Assembly: GCA_030679915.1 (NCBI GenBank) | Contig: JAUXRY010000012.1 | Location: 32,857 to 96,856, forward strand | Source: Thiobacillus sp. | GTDB lineage: Bacteria > Pseudomonadota > Gammaproteobacteria > Burkholderiales > Thiobacillaceae | DNA length: 64,000 bases | Reading direction: 5' to 3' | Shown: positions 33,799 through 42,236 of the stretch, piece by piece | Layout of the letters: every line of letters starts with the position of its first letter | Numbering within the stretch: the stretch's first letter is position 1 | The notes under the pieces: model-generated | Seen by the model: the letters and a program-made list of their open reading frames with translations, nothing else | Told to the model about the DNA's origin: nothing | The model's database searches: none | Made by a program: the position numbers and the translations under genes

Positions 33799-36042
33799 AT
33801 GCGCTTTCGTTTTCCCGTTGTCATCATTGATGAAGACTTTCGTTCCGAGAACGCCTCCGGTCTGGGTATCCGTACCCTGGCCGAAGCGATCGAGAAAGAA
33901 GGCATCGAAGTACTCGGCGTCACCAACTACGGTGACCTGACCTCGTTCGCCCAGCAGCAGGCGCGCGCATCGGCGTTCGTGCTGTCTATCGACGACGAGG
34001 AAATGGCAGGGTCGGACGAGGAAAACAACGTCGCTTTGCAAAAATTGCGCAGCTTTGTTGAAGAAGTGCGCTTCCGTAATGCGGAAATTCCGATTTTTCT
34101 GCATGGCGAAACGCGTACCGCGCGCCATATCCCCAACGACATCCTGCGCGAGCTCAGCGGTTTTATCCACATGCTGGAAGACACGCCCGAGTTCCTGGCG
34201 CGCTACATCCTGCGCGAAGCACGGACCTATCTTGAATCGCTGGTGCCGCCTTTTTTCAAAGCACTGACTCACTACGCGGCGGATGGATCGTATTCATGGC
34301 ATTGTCCGGGTCACTCGGGCGGCGTGGCCTTCCTGAAGTCGCCAATCGGCCAGATGTTCCACCAGTTCTTTGGCGAAAACCTGTTACGTGCCGACGTTTG
34401 CAACGCGGTCGACGAACTCGGGCAATTGCTCGATCACACCGGCCCGGTGGGCGCGTCGGAGCGCAATGCGGCGCGCATCTTTAACTGCGACCATCTGTTC
34501 TTCGTCACTAATGGCACCTCGTCATCCAACAAGATGGTGTGGCACGCTACCGTTGCGCCAGGCGACATCGTTGTGGTCGACCGCAACTGCCACAAGTCGA
34601 TCCTGCACGCCATCATGATGTGCGGCGCGATCCCGATTTTCCTGACGCCGACGCGCAACCACTACGGCATCATCGGGCCGATTCCGCTGGATGAGTTCCG
34701 GCCGGAAAACATCGAGAAAAAAATTGCCGCGCATCCCTTCGCCAAGGATGTGAAGCGCAAGCCGCGCATTCTCACGATTACCCAGTCGACTTACGACGGC
34801 ATTCTCTACAACGTCGACATGATCAAGGAACTGCTGGGCGACTACATCGACACCCTGCATTTCGACGAAGCCTGGCTGCCGCATGCGACCTTCCACGATT
34901 TTTATCGCGGCATGCACGCCATCGGAAGAAATCGCCCGCGTGCCAAGGATGCGCTGGTGTTTGCAACCCAGTCGACGCACAAGCTGCTGGCGGGTTTGAG
35001 CCAGGCCTCACAGATCCTGGTGCAGGACTCCGAGACGCGGAAACTTGATTTCCACCGTTTCAACGAAGCCTATTTGATGCATACCTCGACTTCGCCGCAG
35101 TACGCCATCATCGCCTCGTGTGATGTGGCTGCAGCAATGATGGAGCCCCCTGGTGGGCCCGCATTGGTCGAGGAGTCCATCCGTGAAGCATTGGATTTCC
35201 GTCGCGCCATCCGCAAGGTTGATGAGGAGTTTGGCGATTCCTGGTGGTTCAAGGTGTGGGGTCCGCAGAAACTGGCGGACGAAGGCGTGGGCGACCGCGA
35301 GGACTGGATGCTCGGTAACGACGAGCGGTGGCATGAGTTCGGCCATATTGCGCCTGGCTTTAACATGCTTGACCCGATCAAGGCGACCGTGATTACACCG
35401 GGGCTCGACATGGAGGGCGCCTTTGCCGACTGGGGTATTCCGGCGGCGATTGTCACCAAATATCTGGCCGAGCACGGCGTGATCGTGGAAAAAACCGGCC
35501 TGTATTCGTTCTTCATCATGTTCACCATCGGCATTACCAAAGGCCGCTGGAACACGCTGGTGACCGCGTTGCAGCAGTTCAAGGCCGATTACGACGAAAA
35601 TCAGCCGTTATGGCGAGTGTTGCCCGAGTTCATCTTGAAGCATCCCCGCTACGAGAAAACCGGTCTTAAGGATCTGTGTGATCAGATCCATACGGTCTAC
35701 AAGGCCAATGATGTGGCACGTCTGACGACTGAAATGTATTTGTCGGAGATGGCGCCGGCGATGAAGCCGGCGGATGCCTTTGCCAAGATGGCACACCGTG
35801 AAATCGAGCGGGTTGCGCTCGACGAGCTGGAAGGCCGCATCACCGCGATGCTGGTGACACCTTATCCCCCGGGCATCCCCTTGCTGATTCCGGGTGAGCG
35901 ATTCAACGCCACCATCGTGCGCTATTTGCAGTTCACCCGTGATTTCAACGAGAAATTCCCCGGCTTCGAGACTGATGTGCATGGTTTTGTCGACGAAGTG
36001 GTCGATGGCAAGACCCTTTACTATGTGGACTGCGTGATGTAG
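33799..36042 (+). CDS. Lysine/arginine/ornithine decarboxylase (large, fold type I)
   Basis: The 747-residue protein has the three parts of inducible-type decarboxylases: an N-terminal receiver-like wing (VVIIDEDFRSENASGLGIRT, about 1-130), a PLP core with the Schiff-base lysine at residue 395 (FATQSTHKLLAGLSQAS) and the HFDEAWLPHATFH aspartate that pairs with the pyridine, and a C-terminal domain. It decarboxylates Lys, Arg or Orn to a diamine; the substrate cannot be told from these motifs. It follows dcd by 77 bases with a TATAAT-like -10 at 33744 and is followed by a hairpin terminator before rpsF. Confidence 0.93.
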   Translation: MRFRFPVVIIDEDFRSENASGLGIRTLAEAIEKEGIEVLGVTNYGDLTSFAQQQARASAFVLSIDDEEMAGSDEENNVALQKLRSFVEEVRFRNAEIPIFLHGETRTARHIPNDILRELSGFIHMLEDTPEFLARYILREARTYLESLVPPFFKALTHYAADGSYSWHCPGHSGGVAFLKSPIGQMFHQFFGENLLRADVCNAVDELGQLLDHTGPVGASERNAARIFNCDHLFFVTNGTSSSNKMVWHATVAPGDIVVVDRNCHKSILHAIMMCGAIPIFLTPTRNHYGIIGPIPLDEFRPENIEKKIAAHPFAKDVKRKPRILTITQSTYDGILYNVDMIKELLGDYIDTLHFDEAWLPHATFHDFYRGMHAIGRNRPRAKDALVFATQSTHKLLAGLSQASQILVQDSETRKLDFHRFNEAYLMHTSTSPQYAIIASCDVAAAMMEPPGGPALVEESIREALDFRRAIRKVDEEFGDSWWFKVWGPQKLADEGVGDREDWMLGNDERWHEFGHIAPGFNMLDPIKATVITPGLDMEGAFADWGIPAAIVTKYLAEHGVIVEKTGLYSFFIMFTIGITKGRWNTLVTALQQFKADYDENQPLWRVLPEFILKHPRYEKTGLKDLCDQIHTVYKANDVARLTTEMYLSEMAPAMKPADAFAKMAHREIERVALDELEGRITAMLVTPYPPGIPLLIPGERFNATIVRYLQFTRDFNEKFPGFETDVHGFVDEVVDGKTLYYVDCVM

Positions 36043-36069
36043 TTGAGCGGCAGGCCGGTGCCTGACTGC

Positions 36070-36097
36070 TTGATTTTTCAGACAAAAAGCGTATGAT
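36070..36097 (+). promoter_or_regulatory. rpsF: Sigma-70-type promoter for the rpsF operon
   Basis: TTGATT (36070-36075), 16 bases, then TATGAT (36092-36097) form a good promoter 28 bases after the decarboxylase stop. The predicted start near 36104 would give a leader of about 100 bases before rpsF, beginning with a hairpin (36103-36122). Confidence 0.55.
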
Positions 36098-36102
36098 TCT
36101 CG

Positions 36103-36130
36103 ATCCCCAGTTTGCTGGGGATTGTTTTTT
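36103..36130 (+). terminator. Hairpin plus T-run between the decarboxylase gene and rpsF
   Basis: ATCCCCAG, loop TTTG, CTGGGGAT, then TGTTTTTT: an 8-bp perfect stem with a good T-run. It fits an intrinsic terminator for the decarboxylase gene. Because a promoter sits just upstream, the same hairpin would be at the very 5' end of the rpsF message, where it cannot act as a normal terminator but could protect the end. Confidence 0.75.
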
Positions 36131-36205
36131 GGACCTTGGCAGTCGCCTTGGCCATGTTGACCTTGCTCCACCGCACCGCAGCGGGGGGCTGAACCGAAAG
36201 GAAAC

Positions 36206-36619
36206 TTGATGCGGCATTATGAAATCGTATTTATCGTCCACCCCGATCAGAGCGAGCAGGTACCCGCCATGATCGAGCGTTATCGCGCTAACCTCGCCAC
36301 GCGCGGCGGCAGCGTTCACCGTCTGGAAGATTGGGGTCGTCGTCAGATGGCTTACCCGATCCAGAAAATTCACAAGGCACATTACGTGCTGATGAATATC
36401 GAGTGTGACCAGGAAACCCTGGACGAACTCGAGCATGGCTTCAAGTTCAATGATGCCGTGCTGCGTCATCTGACCATCAAGCGTGATGATGCTGTGACTA
36501 CAGCCTCGCCGATGATGAAGGAAGAAAAGTCACGCGACATTCTGGAATCAGCCAAGCCTGAAGCTGCAAAAGAAGAGGCCGCCAAAACAGAACCCGCGGC
36601 TGAACCCGCTGCAGCCTGA
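36206..36619 (+). CDS. rpsF: 30S ribosomal protein S6
   Basis: The 137-residue protein starts [20 protein letters not shown] and has [20 protein letters not shown] and [14 protein letters not shown] core sequence, all typical of S6, followed by an Ala/Glu/Lys-rich C-terminal tail that is often present in Betaproteobacteria. S6 pairs with S18 on the small-subunit platform. It opens the rpsF-priB-rpsR-rplI operon. The leader (about 36104-36205) ends CCGAAAGGAAACTTG before the ATG; an S6:S18 autoregulatory site is known for this operon in many bacteria and could lie there, but I could not draw it with confidence. Confidence 0.97.
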   Translation: MMRHYEIVFIVHPDQSEQVPAMIERYRANLATRGGSVHRLEDWGRRQMAYPIQKIHKAHYVLMNIECDQETLDELEHGFKFNDAVLRHLTIKRDDAVTTASPMMKEEKSRDILESAKPEAAKEEAAKTEPAAEPAAA

Positions 36620-36623
36620 GTGA

Positions 36624-36914
36624 GTGAATCGGCTGGTTATCAGCGGAGCCCTTATTCAGGTTGATCCTGTACGTTACAGCCCAGCGGGCGTGCCCATTAC
36701 CGAAGCTGTTATCCAACACAGCAGCAGTCAGGAAGTGGCATCGCAAGCCAGGCAAGTTGAATGTGAGTTGACAATACAGGCGAGCGGAACGCTTGCCCAG
36801 CAACTGGCACAACTGGCTACTGGAACGCAGGTCAAACTGGAAGGCGCGTTGAACCGACGCAGTGTAAAAAGCCGACAACTGATCTTGATATTGAATCGAA
36901 TCGAAAAGGAATAA
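36624..36914 (+). CDS. priB: Primosomal replication protein N
   Basis: The 96-residue OB-fold protein begins at a GTG ([20 protein letters not shown]) and binds single-stranded DNA in PriA-dependent replication restart. [17 protein letters not shown] and [18 protein letters not shown] match PriB. It sits between rpsF and rpsR with spacers of 4 and 2 bases, the standard proteobacterial order, so its level is tied to ribosomal protein expression. Confidence 0.95.
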   Translation: MNRLVISGALIQVDPVRYSPAGVPITEAVIQHSSSQEVASQARQVECELTIQASGTLAQQLAQLATGTQVKLEGALNRRSVKSRQLILILNRIEKE

Positions 36915-36916
36915 TC

Positions 36917-37207
36917 ATGGCACGTCCCATGGGTGGTAAATCAGGCGGCAAGTTCGCCAAAAAAGGCGGCCGCGACAGTGGCAACCGGGGTCTCTTCAAG
37001 CGTCGCAAGTTCTGCCGCTTCACCGTCGATAAGGTGGTTGAAGTCGATTACAAGGACATCGATGTGCTGAAGGAATTCATCGCAGAAAATGGCCGCATCA
37101 TTCCGGCGCGCATCACCGGCACCAAGGCGCGTTATCAGCGTCAGTTGGGCACTGCAATCAAGCGTGCACGCTTCCTTGCGCTCATGCCTTACACCGACCT
37201 GCATTAA
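36917..37207 (+). CDS. rpsR: 30S ribosomal protein S18
   Basis: The 96-residue protein has the S18 core: [40 protein letters not shown] and [20 protein letters not shown]. The N-terminal 20 residues are a Gly/Lys extension common in Betaproteobacteria. S18 binds S6. It follows priB by 2 bases and precedes rplI by 10. Confidence 0.97.
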   Translation: MARPMGGKSGGKFAKKGGRDSGNRGLFKRRKFCRFTVDKVVEVDYKDIDVLKEFIAENGRIIPARITGTKARYQRQLGTAIKRARFLALMPYTDLH

Positions 37208-37217
37208 GGAGACGACC

Positions 37218-37667
37218 ATGCAAATCATATTGATGGATACAGTTGTCAACCTGGGCAAGCTGGGTGACGTGGTTAAAGTGAAAGACGGCTACGCCCGCAA
37301 CTTTCTGATTCCCACCCGCCGTGCGCGTCGTGCCACGCAAGCCAATATGGATGCGTTCGCAGTGCAGAAGGCCGAGTTGGAGCGTGTGGCTGCTGAAAAG
37401 CTGGCCGAAGCGCAGGCGCGTGCTGCCAAGCTGGAAGGTTGCAGCGTGACCGTGAGCCAGAAAGCCGGTGTGGATGGCCGTCTGTTCGGCTCGATCTCCA
37501 CTTCGGATATTGCCGATGCGCTGGTTGCTCAAGGGCTTGAAGTGGTCAAAAACGAAGTTCGCATGCCGGAAGGCCCGCTTAAGGCTATCGGTGAATTCCC
37601 CGTGGTACTGGGATTGCACCATGATGTGGTGGCTAACATCACTGTCGTGGTGGTCGGCGAGCAGTAA
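37218..37667 (+). CDS. rplI: 50S ribosomal protein L9
   Basis: The 149-residue protein starts [20 protein letters not shown], followed by [13 protein letters not shown], a long connecting helix and the C-terminal rRNA-binding domain ([20 protein letters not shown]). The start at 37218 follows AAGGAGACGACC. It ends the operon just before an intrinsic terminator. Confidence 0.97.
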   Translation: MQIILMDTVVNLGKLGDVVKVKDGYARNFLIPTRRARRATQANMDAFAVQKAELERVAAEKLAEAQARAAKLEGCSVTVSQKAGVDGRLFGSISTSDIADALVAQGLEVVKNEVRMPEGPLKAIGEFPVVLGLHHDVVANITVVVVGEQ

Positions 37668-37688
37668 ATTTTGCTGCTTTCCAGAAAA

Positions 37689-37712
37689 GGGAGCCTTGGG
37701 CTCCCTTTTTTA
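37689..37712 (+). terminator. Intrinsic terminator after rplI
   Basis: GGGAGCC, loop TTG, GGCTCCC, then TTTTTTATTT: a 7-bp GC-rich stem with a clear T-run, extended by CCAGAAAA/TTTCTGG outside it. It ends the rpsF operon 21 bases after the rplI stop. The A-run on the other side would also let it act in the minus direction. Confidence 0.92.
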
Positions 37713-37801
37713 TTTCTGGCGGCCGGATATACCCGGCTGTTCACGCTTTATCCACAGCCTTATCCCTTGGTGGGGGTGGGGCTGGAGACTAGAATCCTGC
37801 C

Positions 37802-39193
37802 ATGGCCGCTATCCACTCATTGACGACACATTCCGATTCCCAACTGGCGCAAATGCGCTTGCCACCGCATTCGCTGGAAGCCGAGCAGGCGGTGCTAGGG
37901 GGATTGCTGCTGGATAACAGCGCATGGGATCGGATTGGCGATGTGGTTTCGGAGAGCGACTTTTATCGCCTTGATCATCGCCAGATTTTGCGCGCGATTA
38001 TCCGGCAGATTGCCGAAAACCGCCCGGCTGATGCGGTCACGGTGACCGAAGCGCTGCAATCCATGGGACAGCTCGAAGGTGTGGGTGGGTTGGCCTATAT
38101 CGTGGCGTTGGCGAGCAATACGCCGTCGGCCGCCAACATCCGACGTTACGCCGAAATCGTGCGTGAGCGTTCGGTGATGCGCCGGCTGGCCGAAGTGGCG
38201 ACCGGGATTGCCGACACCGCCTATGCACCGGCCGGGCGCAGTGCCTCGCAGCTGCTCGACGAGGCCGAAGCCAAGGTGTTCGAGATTGCCGAATCCGGCA
38301 GTCGGGGGCAGGTGGGCTTTACCGAAATCAAGCCGTTGCTGAAAGAAGTGGTCGAGCGCATTGACGAGTTGTATCACCGCGACAACGATTCCGGCATCAC
38401 CGGCGTCCCCACCGGATTTCACGATCTCGACCAGAAAACCTCGGGCTTTCAGCCAGGCGATCTGATCATCGTGGCGGGGCGGCCGTCGATGGGCAAAACC
38501 GCGTTTTCGCTCAATATCGCTGAAAACGTCGCGCTCGACACTGGCCTGCCGGTGGCGGTGTTCTCGATGGAAATGGGCGGTACCCAACTGGTGATGCGGA
38601 TGATCGGTTCGGTCGGCAAGCTCGACCAGCACCGGCTGCGCACCGGCAAACTGGGCGAGGACGACTGGCAGCGGCTGACCTACGCGCTTGGCAAGCTCAA
38701 CGAGGCGCCGGTATTCATCGACGAATCCCCCGGACTTAACGTGCTGGAGCTGCGTGCACGGGCGCGCCGGTTGATGCGTCAATGCGGCAAGCTCGGCCTC
38801 ATTGTCATCGACTACCTGCAACTGATGTCAGGCAGCGGGTCGGGTGAAAACCGCGCCACCGAAATTTCAGAAATCTCGCGTGCCTTGAAGGGCCTGGCAA
38901 AAGAGCTGCATGTGCCGGTGGTCGCGCTGTCGCAGTTGAACCGCGGCCTGGAGCAGCGTCCCAACAAGCGCCCCGTAATGTCCGACCTGCGCGAATCGGG
39001 CGCCATCGAGCAGGACGCCGACGTCATCCTGTTCATTTACCGCGACGAGGTCTACAACCCCGATACGCAGGACAAGGGCACGGCGGAGATCATCATCAGC
39101 AAGCAGCGTAACGGTCCGATTGGTACGGTGCGGCTGGCTTTCATCGGCGAATACACACGATTTGAATCGCTGGCCCAGCCAGGGTCCTACTAA
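37802..39193 (+). CDS. dnaB: Replicative DNA helicase DnaB
   Basis: The 463-residue hexameric helicase unwinds DNA at the fork. The N-terminal domain starts RLPPHSLEAEQAVLGGLLLD; the RecA-like core has Walker A in VAGRPSMGKTAFSLNIA, Walker B in LGLIVIDYLQLMSGS, and the DnaB element DLRESGAIEQDADVILFIYR. No intein is seen; length is that of a normal DnaB. It follows the rplI terminator by about 90 bases and is 4 bases before alr. Confidence 0.97.
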   Translation: MAAIHSLTTHSDSQLAQMRLPPHSLEAEQAVLGGLLLDNSAWDRIGDVVSESDFYRLDHRQILRAIIRQIAENRPADAVTVTEALQSMGQLEGVGGLAYIVALASNTPSAANIRRYAEIVRERSVMRRLAEVATGIADTAYAPAGRSASQLLDEAEAKVFEIAESGSRGQVGFTEIKPLLKEVVERIDELYHRDNDSGITGVPTGFHDLDQKTSGFQPGDLIIVAGRPSMGKTAFSLNIAENVALDTGLPVAVFSMEMGGTQLVMRMIGSVGKLDQHRLRTGKLGEDDWQRLTYALGKLNEAPVFIDESPGLNVLELRARARRLMRQCGKLGLIVIDYLQLMSGSGSGENRATEISEISRALKGLAKELHVPVVALSQLNRGLEQRPNKRPVMSDLRESGAIEQDADVILFIYRDEVYNPDTQDKGTAEIIISKQRNGPIGTVRLAFIGEYTRFESLAQPGSY

Positions 39194-39197
39194 GACG

Positions 39198-40265
39198 ATG
39201 CGCCCCATTCAGGCACGCATCTCCATTGATGCAATGGCGCACAACTTTCGGGTTGCGCGCAGCCACTCAGGCGCGGCTAGAGTGTTTGCCGTAGTCAAGG
39301 CCAATGCTTATGGGCATGGGCTTTCGCGTGCGCGGCGGGCATTTTCCGCAGCCGATGGTTTTGCAGTGCTGACGCTGGAAGAGGCGGCCAACCTGCGATT
39401 GATGGGGGTGGAACAGCCCATCATGTTGCTCGAGGGCATATTTGGTCCCGACGAAATTCCCATTTGTGCCGAGCTCGACCTGAGCCCGGTGCTGCACCAT
39501 GCCGCGCAGCTCGACTGGCTGATGCAACACCCCCCGGTCAGACCGATTCAGGTTTTTCTCAAATTCGACAGCGGCATGCATCGACTGGGCTTTCCGCTCG
39601 TCGATCATGAAGCCATCGTTGCACGGGTGCGCAGCCTGCCCGGGGTGGCGGGCATTACGTTGATGACGCACTTTGCCCAAGCGGATGAAGTAGCGGGGGT
39701 CAGTTGGCAGTTGCAACCGTTCTTGAATGCGCTCGCAGGTCATGGCTTGCCGTGGAGCAGCGCAAACTCGGCGGCATTGCTGCGCTATCCGGAAACCCAG
39801 GGCATGTGGACGCGTCCGGGCATCATGCTGTATGGCGCATCGCCCTATGTTGATCAATCGGCCGCCGAATTGGGATTGCGGCCGTCGATGACGCTGCAGT
39901 CTGAAATAATTGGTGTGCAGATGTTGGAGGCTGGTGAAGGGGCCGGCTATGGCTTGCTGTTTCGAGCCGAGAAAAAAATGCGAGTGGGGGTGGTTGCCTG
40001 TGGCTATGCGGATGGTTATCCCCGCCATGCCTTGACGGGTACGCCGGTTCTGGTCAATGGCCAAAGGAGTCGAACCTTGGGACGCGTGTCGATGGATATG
40101 CTGTGTGTGGACTTAAGTGTTGCCCCCGAAGCTGGAGTAGGTGCGCCGGTAGTGCTGTGGGGTGAAGGACTGCCGGTTGACGCAGTCGCCGCTGCAGCCG
40201 GCACTAATAGTTATGAGTTGCTATGCGCGCTGGCGGCCCGGGTGCCTGTCACCGAAGAGAGCTAG
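39198..40265 (+). CDS. alr: Alanine racemase
   Basis: The 355-residue PLP enzyme supplies D-alanine for peptidoglycan. It starts MRPIQARISIDAMAHNFRVA; the PLP lysine is in FAVVKANAYGHGLSRA; the catalytic Tyr region is GAGYGLLFRAEK and RVSMDMLCVDLS follows. The start at 39198, 4 bases after dnaB, fits the family N-terminus. The 169 bases behind it carry no gene, only a weak GCCGT/ACGGC hairpin followed by a T-run near 40300-40325. Confidence 0.96.
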   Translation: MRPIQARISIDAMAHNFRVARSHSGAARVFAVVKANAYGHGLSRARRAFSAADGFAVLTLEEAANLRLMGVEQPIMLLEGIFGPDEIPICAELDLSPVLHHAAQLDWLMQHPPVRPIQVFLKFDSGMHRLGFPLVDHEAIVARVRSLPGVAGITLMTHFAQADEVAGVSWQLQPFLNALAGHGLPWSSANSAALLRYPETQGMWTRPGIMLYGASPYVDQSAAELGLRPSMTLQSEIIGVQMLEAGEGAGYGLLFRAEKKMRVGVVACGYADGYPRHALTGTPVLVNGQRSRTLGRVSMDMLCVDLSVAPEAGVGAPVVLWGEGLPVDAVAAAAGTNSYELLCALAARVPVTEES

Positions 40266-40434
40266 GGTTTAGCCTGGACGATTCGTCAAGCCGTTAACTC
40301 ACGGCCTGAAAACGCTGTTTTTCCAAGACGTCCGTCTGGTTCTGATTTGATCATCCAGGCGCGGAACGGGTTTGGATTTGTAGATGGCGTTCATAGGCTG
40401 AATATCCCAACGCTAGTATGGCGAACCTGCTATT

Positions 40435-40719
40435 TCAATCTAAGCTGGGTGCAACAAAACATTCCAGATGCCGTTCATCCAGTGTGAATTCACCACATCG
40501 CAGGGCTTCTACAGCAGAATTCAACGCGGTAACAAATGCCGCCATGTCAGGGATGTCTTCGTAAATTTCCATCCATGTTTCCGGGTTTTCACAGCGGATC
40601 AATCGGCGAGGTGGCCGGCTACAAAACGCTGCCATGGAGGCCAATAGCGTATCAATACGGGATGCCGCCAACCCGGCCTGGGCCAGATCGATGCGGTAGT
40701 AAACGTAAGCGTGTCTCAC
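40435..40719 (-). CDS. DUF4936 family small protein
   Basis: The 94-residue product (HAYVYYRIDLAQAGLAASRI, ENPETWMEIYEDI, RHLECFVAP) matches a small betaproteobacterial family of unknown function with a ferredoxin-like strand pattern. It follows ygfZ by 4 bases on the minus strand and is probably its operon partner. No catalytic residues are evident. The family call is by pattern only. Confidence 0.7.
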   Translation of the reverse strand: MRHAYVYYRIDLAQAGLAASRIDTLLASMAAFCSRPPRRLIRCENPETWMEIYEDIPDMAAFVTALNSAVEALRCGEFTLDERHLECFVAPSLD

Positions 40720-40723
40720 CCGC

Positions 40724-41752
40724 TCATTCAGGCATGGCGTAGGGCAGCGGCTTCATGCTCAGTGCGGGCCCATCTGCCGTTTTCAGGTGAAGGGTTTGCG
40801 TGTTCGCGCTTTCAACCTGAGAAACAACCAAAACGTCGAATCCTCCGGTGGGTGCCGGAGCGGCATTGACCACCGTACCGGTAGTTTGCCCCTCGAAGTC
40901 GGCGCTATACAAGCTGTCGCCCGGCGCGGCTTCGGCATCCACATGCGCGAGGAACATCCGGCGTTTGAGCTTGCCGAGATACTGACTGCGGGCTACGATT
41001 TCCTGACCTGGGTAGCAGCCTTTCTGGAAGTTCACCCCCCCGATGACTTCGAGGTTGACCATTTGCGGGACGAATTGCTCCTGTGTTGCGGTAACAATCA
41101 TCGGGATCCCTGCATTCAGACGCAACCAATCCCATACGGGTGCACCGACCGGCGTTGCCGATGCATGCAATGACACCCAGACATCGGCCGCGCGCTCGGG
41201 CACAATCGACAGCACGAATTTGTCTTCGCCCACCCGTATCACCTGACCCATTTCAACTGCGATGGCGTGCATAGTGGCTTCAGGTACGGCACCCATTGCC
41301 GTCGTGACGGCGGCCATCGCCTGCTTTCCGGCGACAACCAGGCGCACGGTTTCGTCGCTGGCATCGCGCGCCTGAACCTTGGCGCGCATGATGAACATGG
41401 AAAGTCGCTTTTGTACGCTGGGTAAAATGTCACCCGACAGTTGCAGGCAGTAATCCTCACTCTGTCGCCACATCAGGAAATTGCCGAGCAAGCGGCCTTT
41501 CGGGCTGCAATAGCCGCTCCACTGCGCCGCATCGGCATGTAGCGCACGCACATCATTGGTTAGCTGGCCCTGCAGGAAGGTTGCCGTTTCGTCGCCGTGC
41601 AACGCGATGACGCCCAGTTGCGACAAATCCGCGACAATGGTGCCATTCGTGGCGGCGGCGAGTTCCGATTCGGGGTCACCATAATGCTGAACGGCGCCAT
41701 TCACAATTTGCGCGCCTTGGGTTTGCAGAAAGTCTTGCCAAATTTCGATCAC
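40724..41752 (-). CDS. ygfZ: Folate-binding protein YgfZ (GcvT-like)
   Basis: The 342-residue product carries the YgfZ signature KGCYPGQEIVARSQYLGKLK with the conserved cysteine, and a GcvT-like fold (LSQLGVIALHGDETATFLQG near the start). YgfZ uses tetrahydrofolate in the repair or assembly of certain iron-sulfur enzymes. It is divergent from the YgfX-like gene, as ygfZ and ygfX are close neighbours in enterobacteria too. Length is standard. Confidence 0.93.
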   Translation of the reverse strand: MIEIWQDFLQTQGAQIVNGAVQHYGDPESELAAATNGTIVADLSQLGVIALHGDETATFLQGQLTNDVRALHADAAQWSGYCSPKGRLLGNFLMWRQSEDYCLQLSGDILPSVQKRLSMFIMRAKVQARDASDETVRLVVAGKQAMAAVTTAMGAVPEATMHAIAVEMGQVIRVGEDKFVLSIVPERAADVWVSLHASATPVGAPVWDWLRLNAGIPMIVTATQEQFVPQMVNLEVIGGVNFQKGCYPGQEIVARSQYLGKLKRRMFLAHVDAEAAPGDSLYSADFEGQTTGTVVNAAPAPTGGFDVLVVSQVESANTQTLHLKTADGPALSMKPLPYAMPE

Positions 41753-41804
41753 GGTGTTGTCCAGTCAAAAAGAGATGCGATGAAGCCCAAAAGTGTACAC
41801 GCTG

Positions 41805-42236
41805 ATGCATGAGATTGTGCCCAAACCCTCACGTCTGTTGGGGCTGTTGCTACTGGGTATGGCGGGGCTTTCCATTACAGCCATAATTATTTCGGCGCTT
41901 CCTGCCGTCATTCAGATACTGACGGGCCTGTTGGTGATGGGTCTGAGCGTTTGGGGCTGGCAACGCGCAAGCGTAGTTGAAGTCGTGCGAGTGACCGCGG
42001 GCGGCATGCTGCAATGCCAGAACGGGGAGGGTGAATGGCAAGACGTCGAGGTGCTGGGTGACAGTCTGGTGTCGCTTGCACTGATCGTTCTTCGCTATCG
42101 CCATGAAGCACAGTATGTGCGGACTCTGGTGCTGTTACCCGACAGCGTCGATGCCGAAAGTATGCGGCGCCTCAGGGTGTCGCTTCGGTGGGCACGCCAC
42201 ACACGCTCGGACACAGCGTTCCGGGACACGGGTTGA
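41805..42236 (+). CDS. YgfX/CptA-like membrane protein
   Basis: The 143-residue product has two hydrophobic helices (about residues 8-27 and 31-48) and a soluble C-terminal half with LVLLPDSVDAESMRRLRVSL, typical of YgfX/CptA family proteins. In E. coli YgfX is membrane-bound, forms a pair with SdhE and has been described as a toxin-like inhibitor of cell division proteins. No sdhE gene is adjacent here. Start taken at the ATG 41805; a GTG at 41793 gives four more residues. Its 3' end overlaps the nadB 3' end by 65 bases on the opposite strand. Confidence 0.72.
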   Translation: MHEIVPKPSRLLGLLLLGMAGLSITAIIISALPAVIQILTGLLVMGLSVWGWQRASVVEVVRVTAGGMLQCQNGEGEWQDVEVLGDSLVSLALIVLRYRHEAQYVRTLVLLPDSVDAESMRRLRVSLRWARHTRSDTAFRDTG

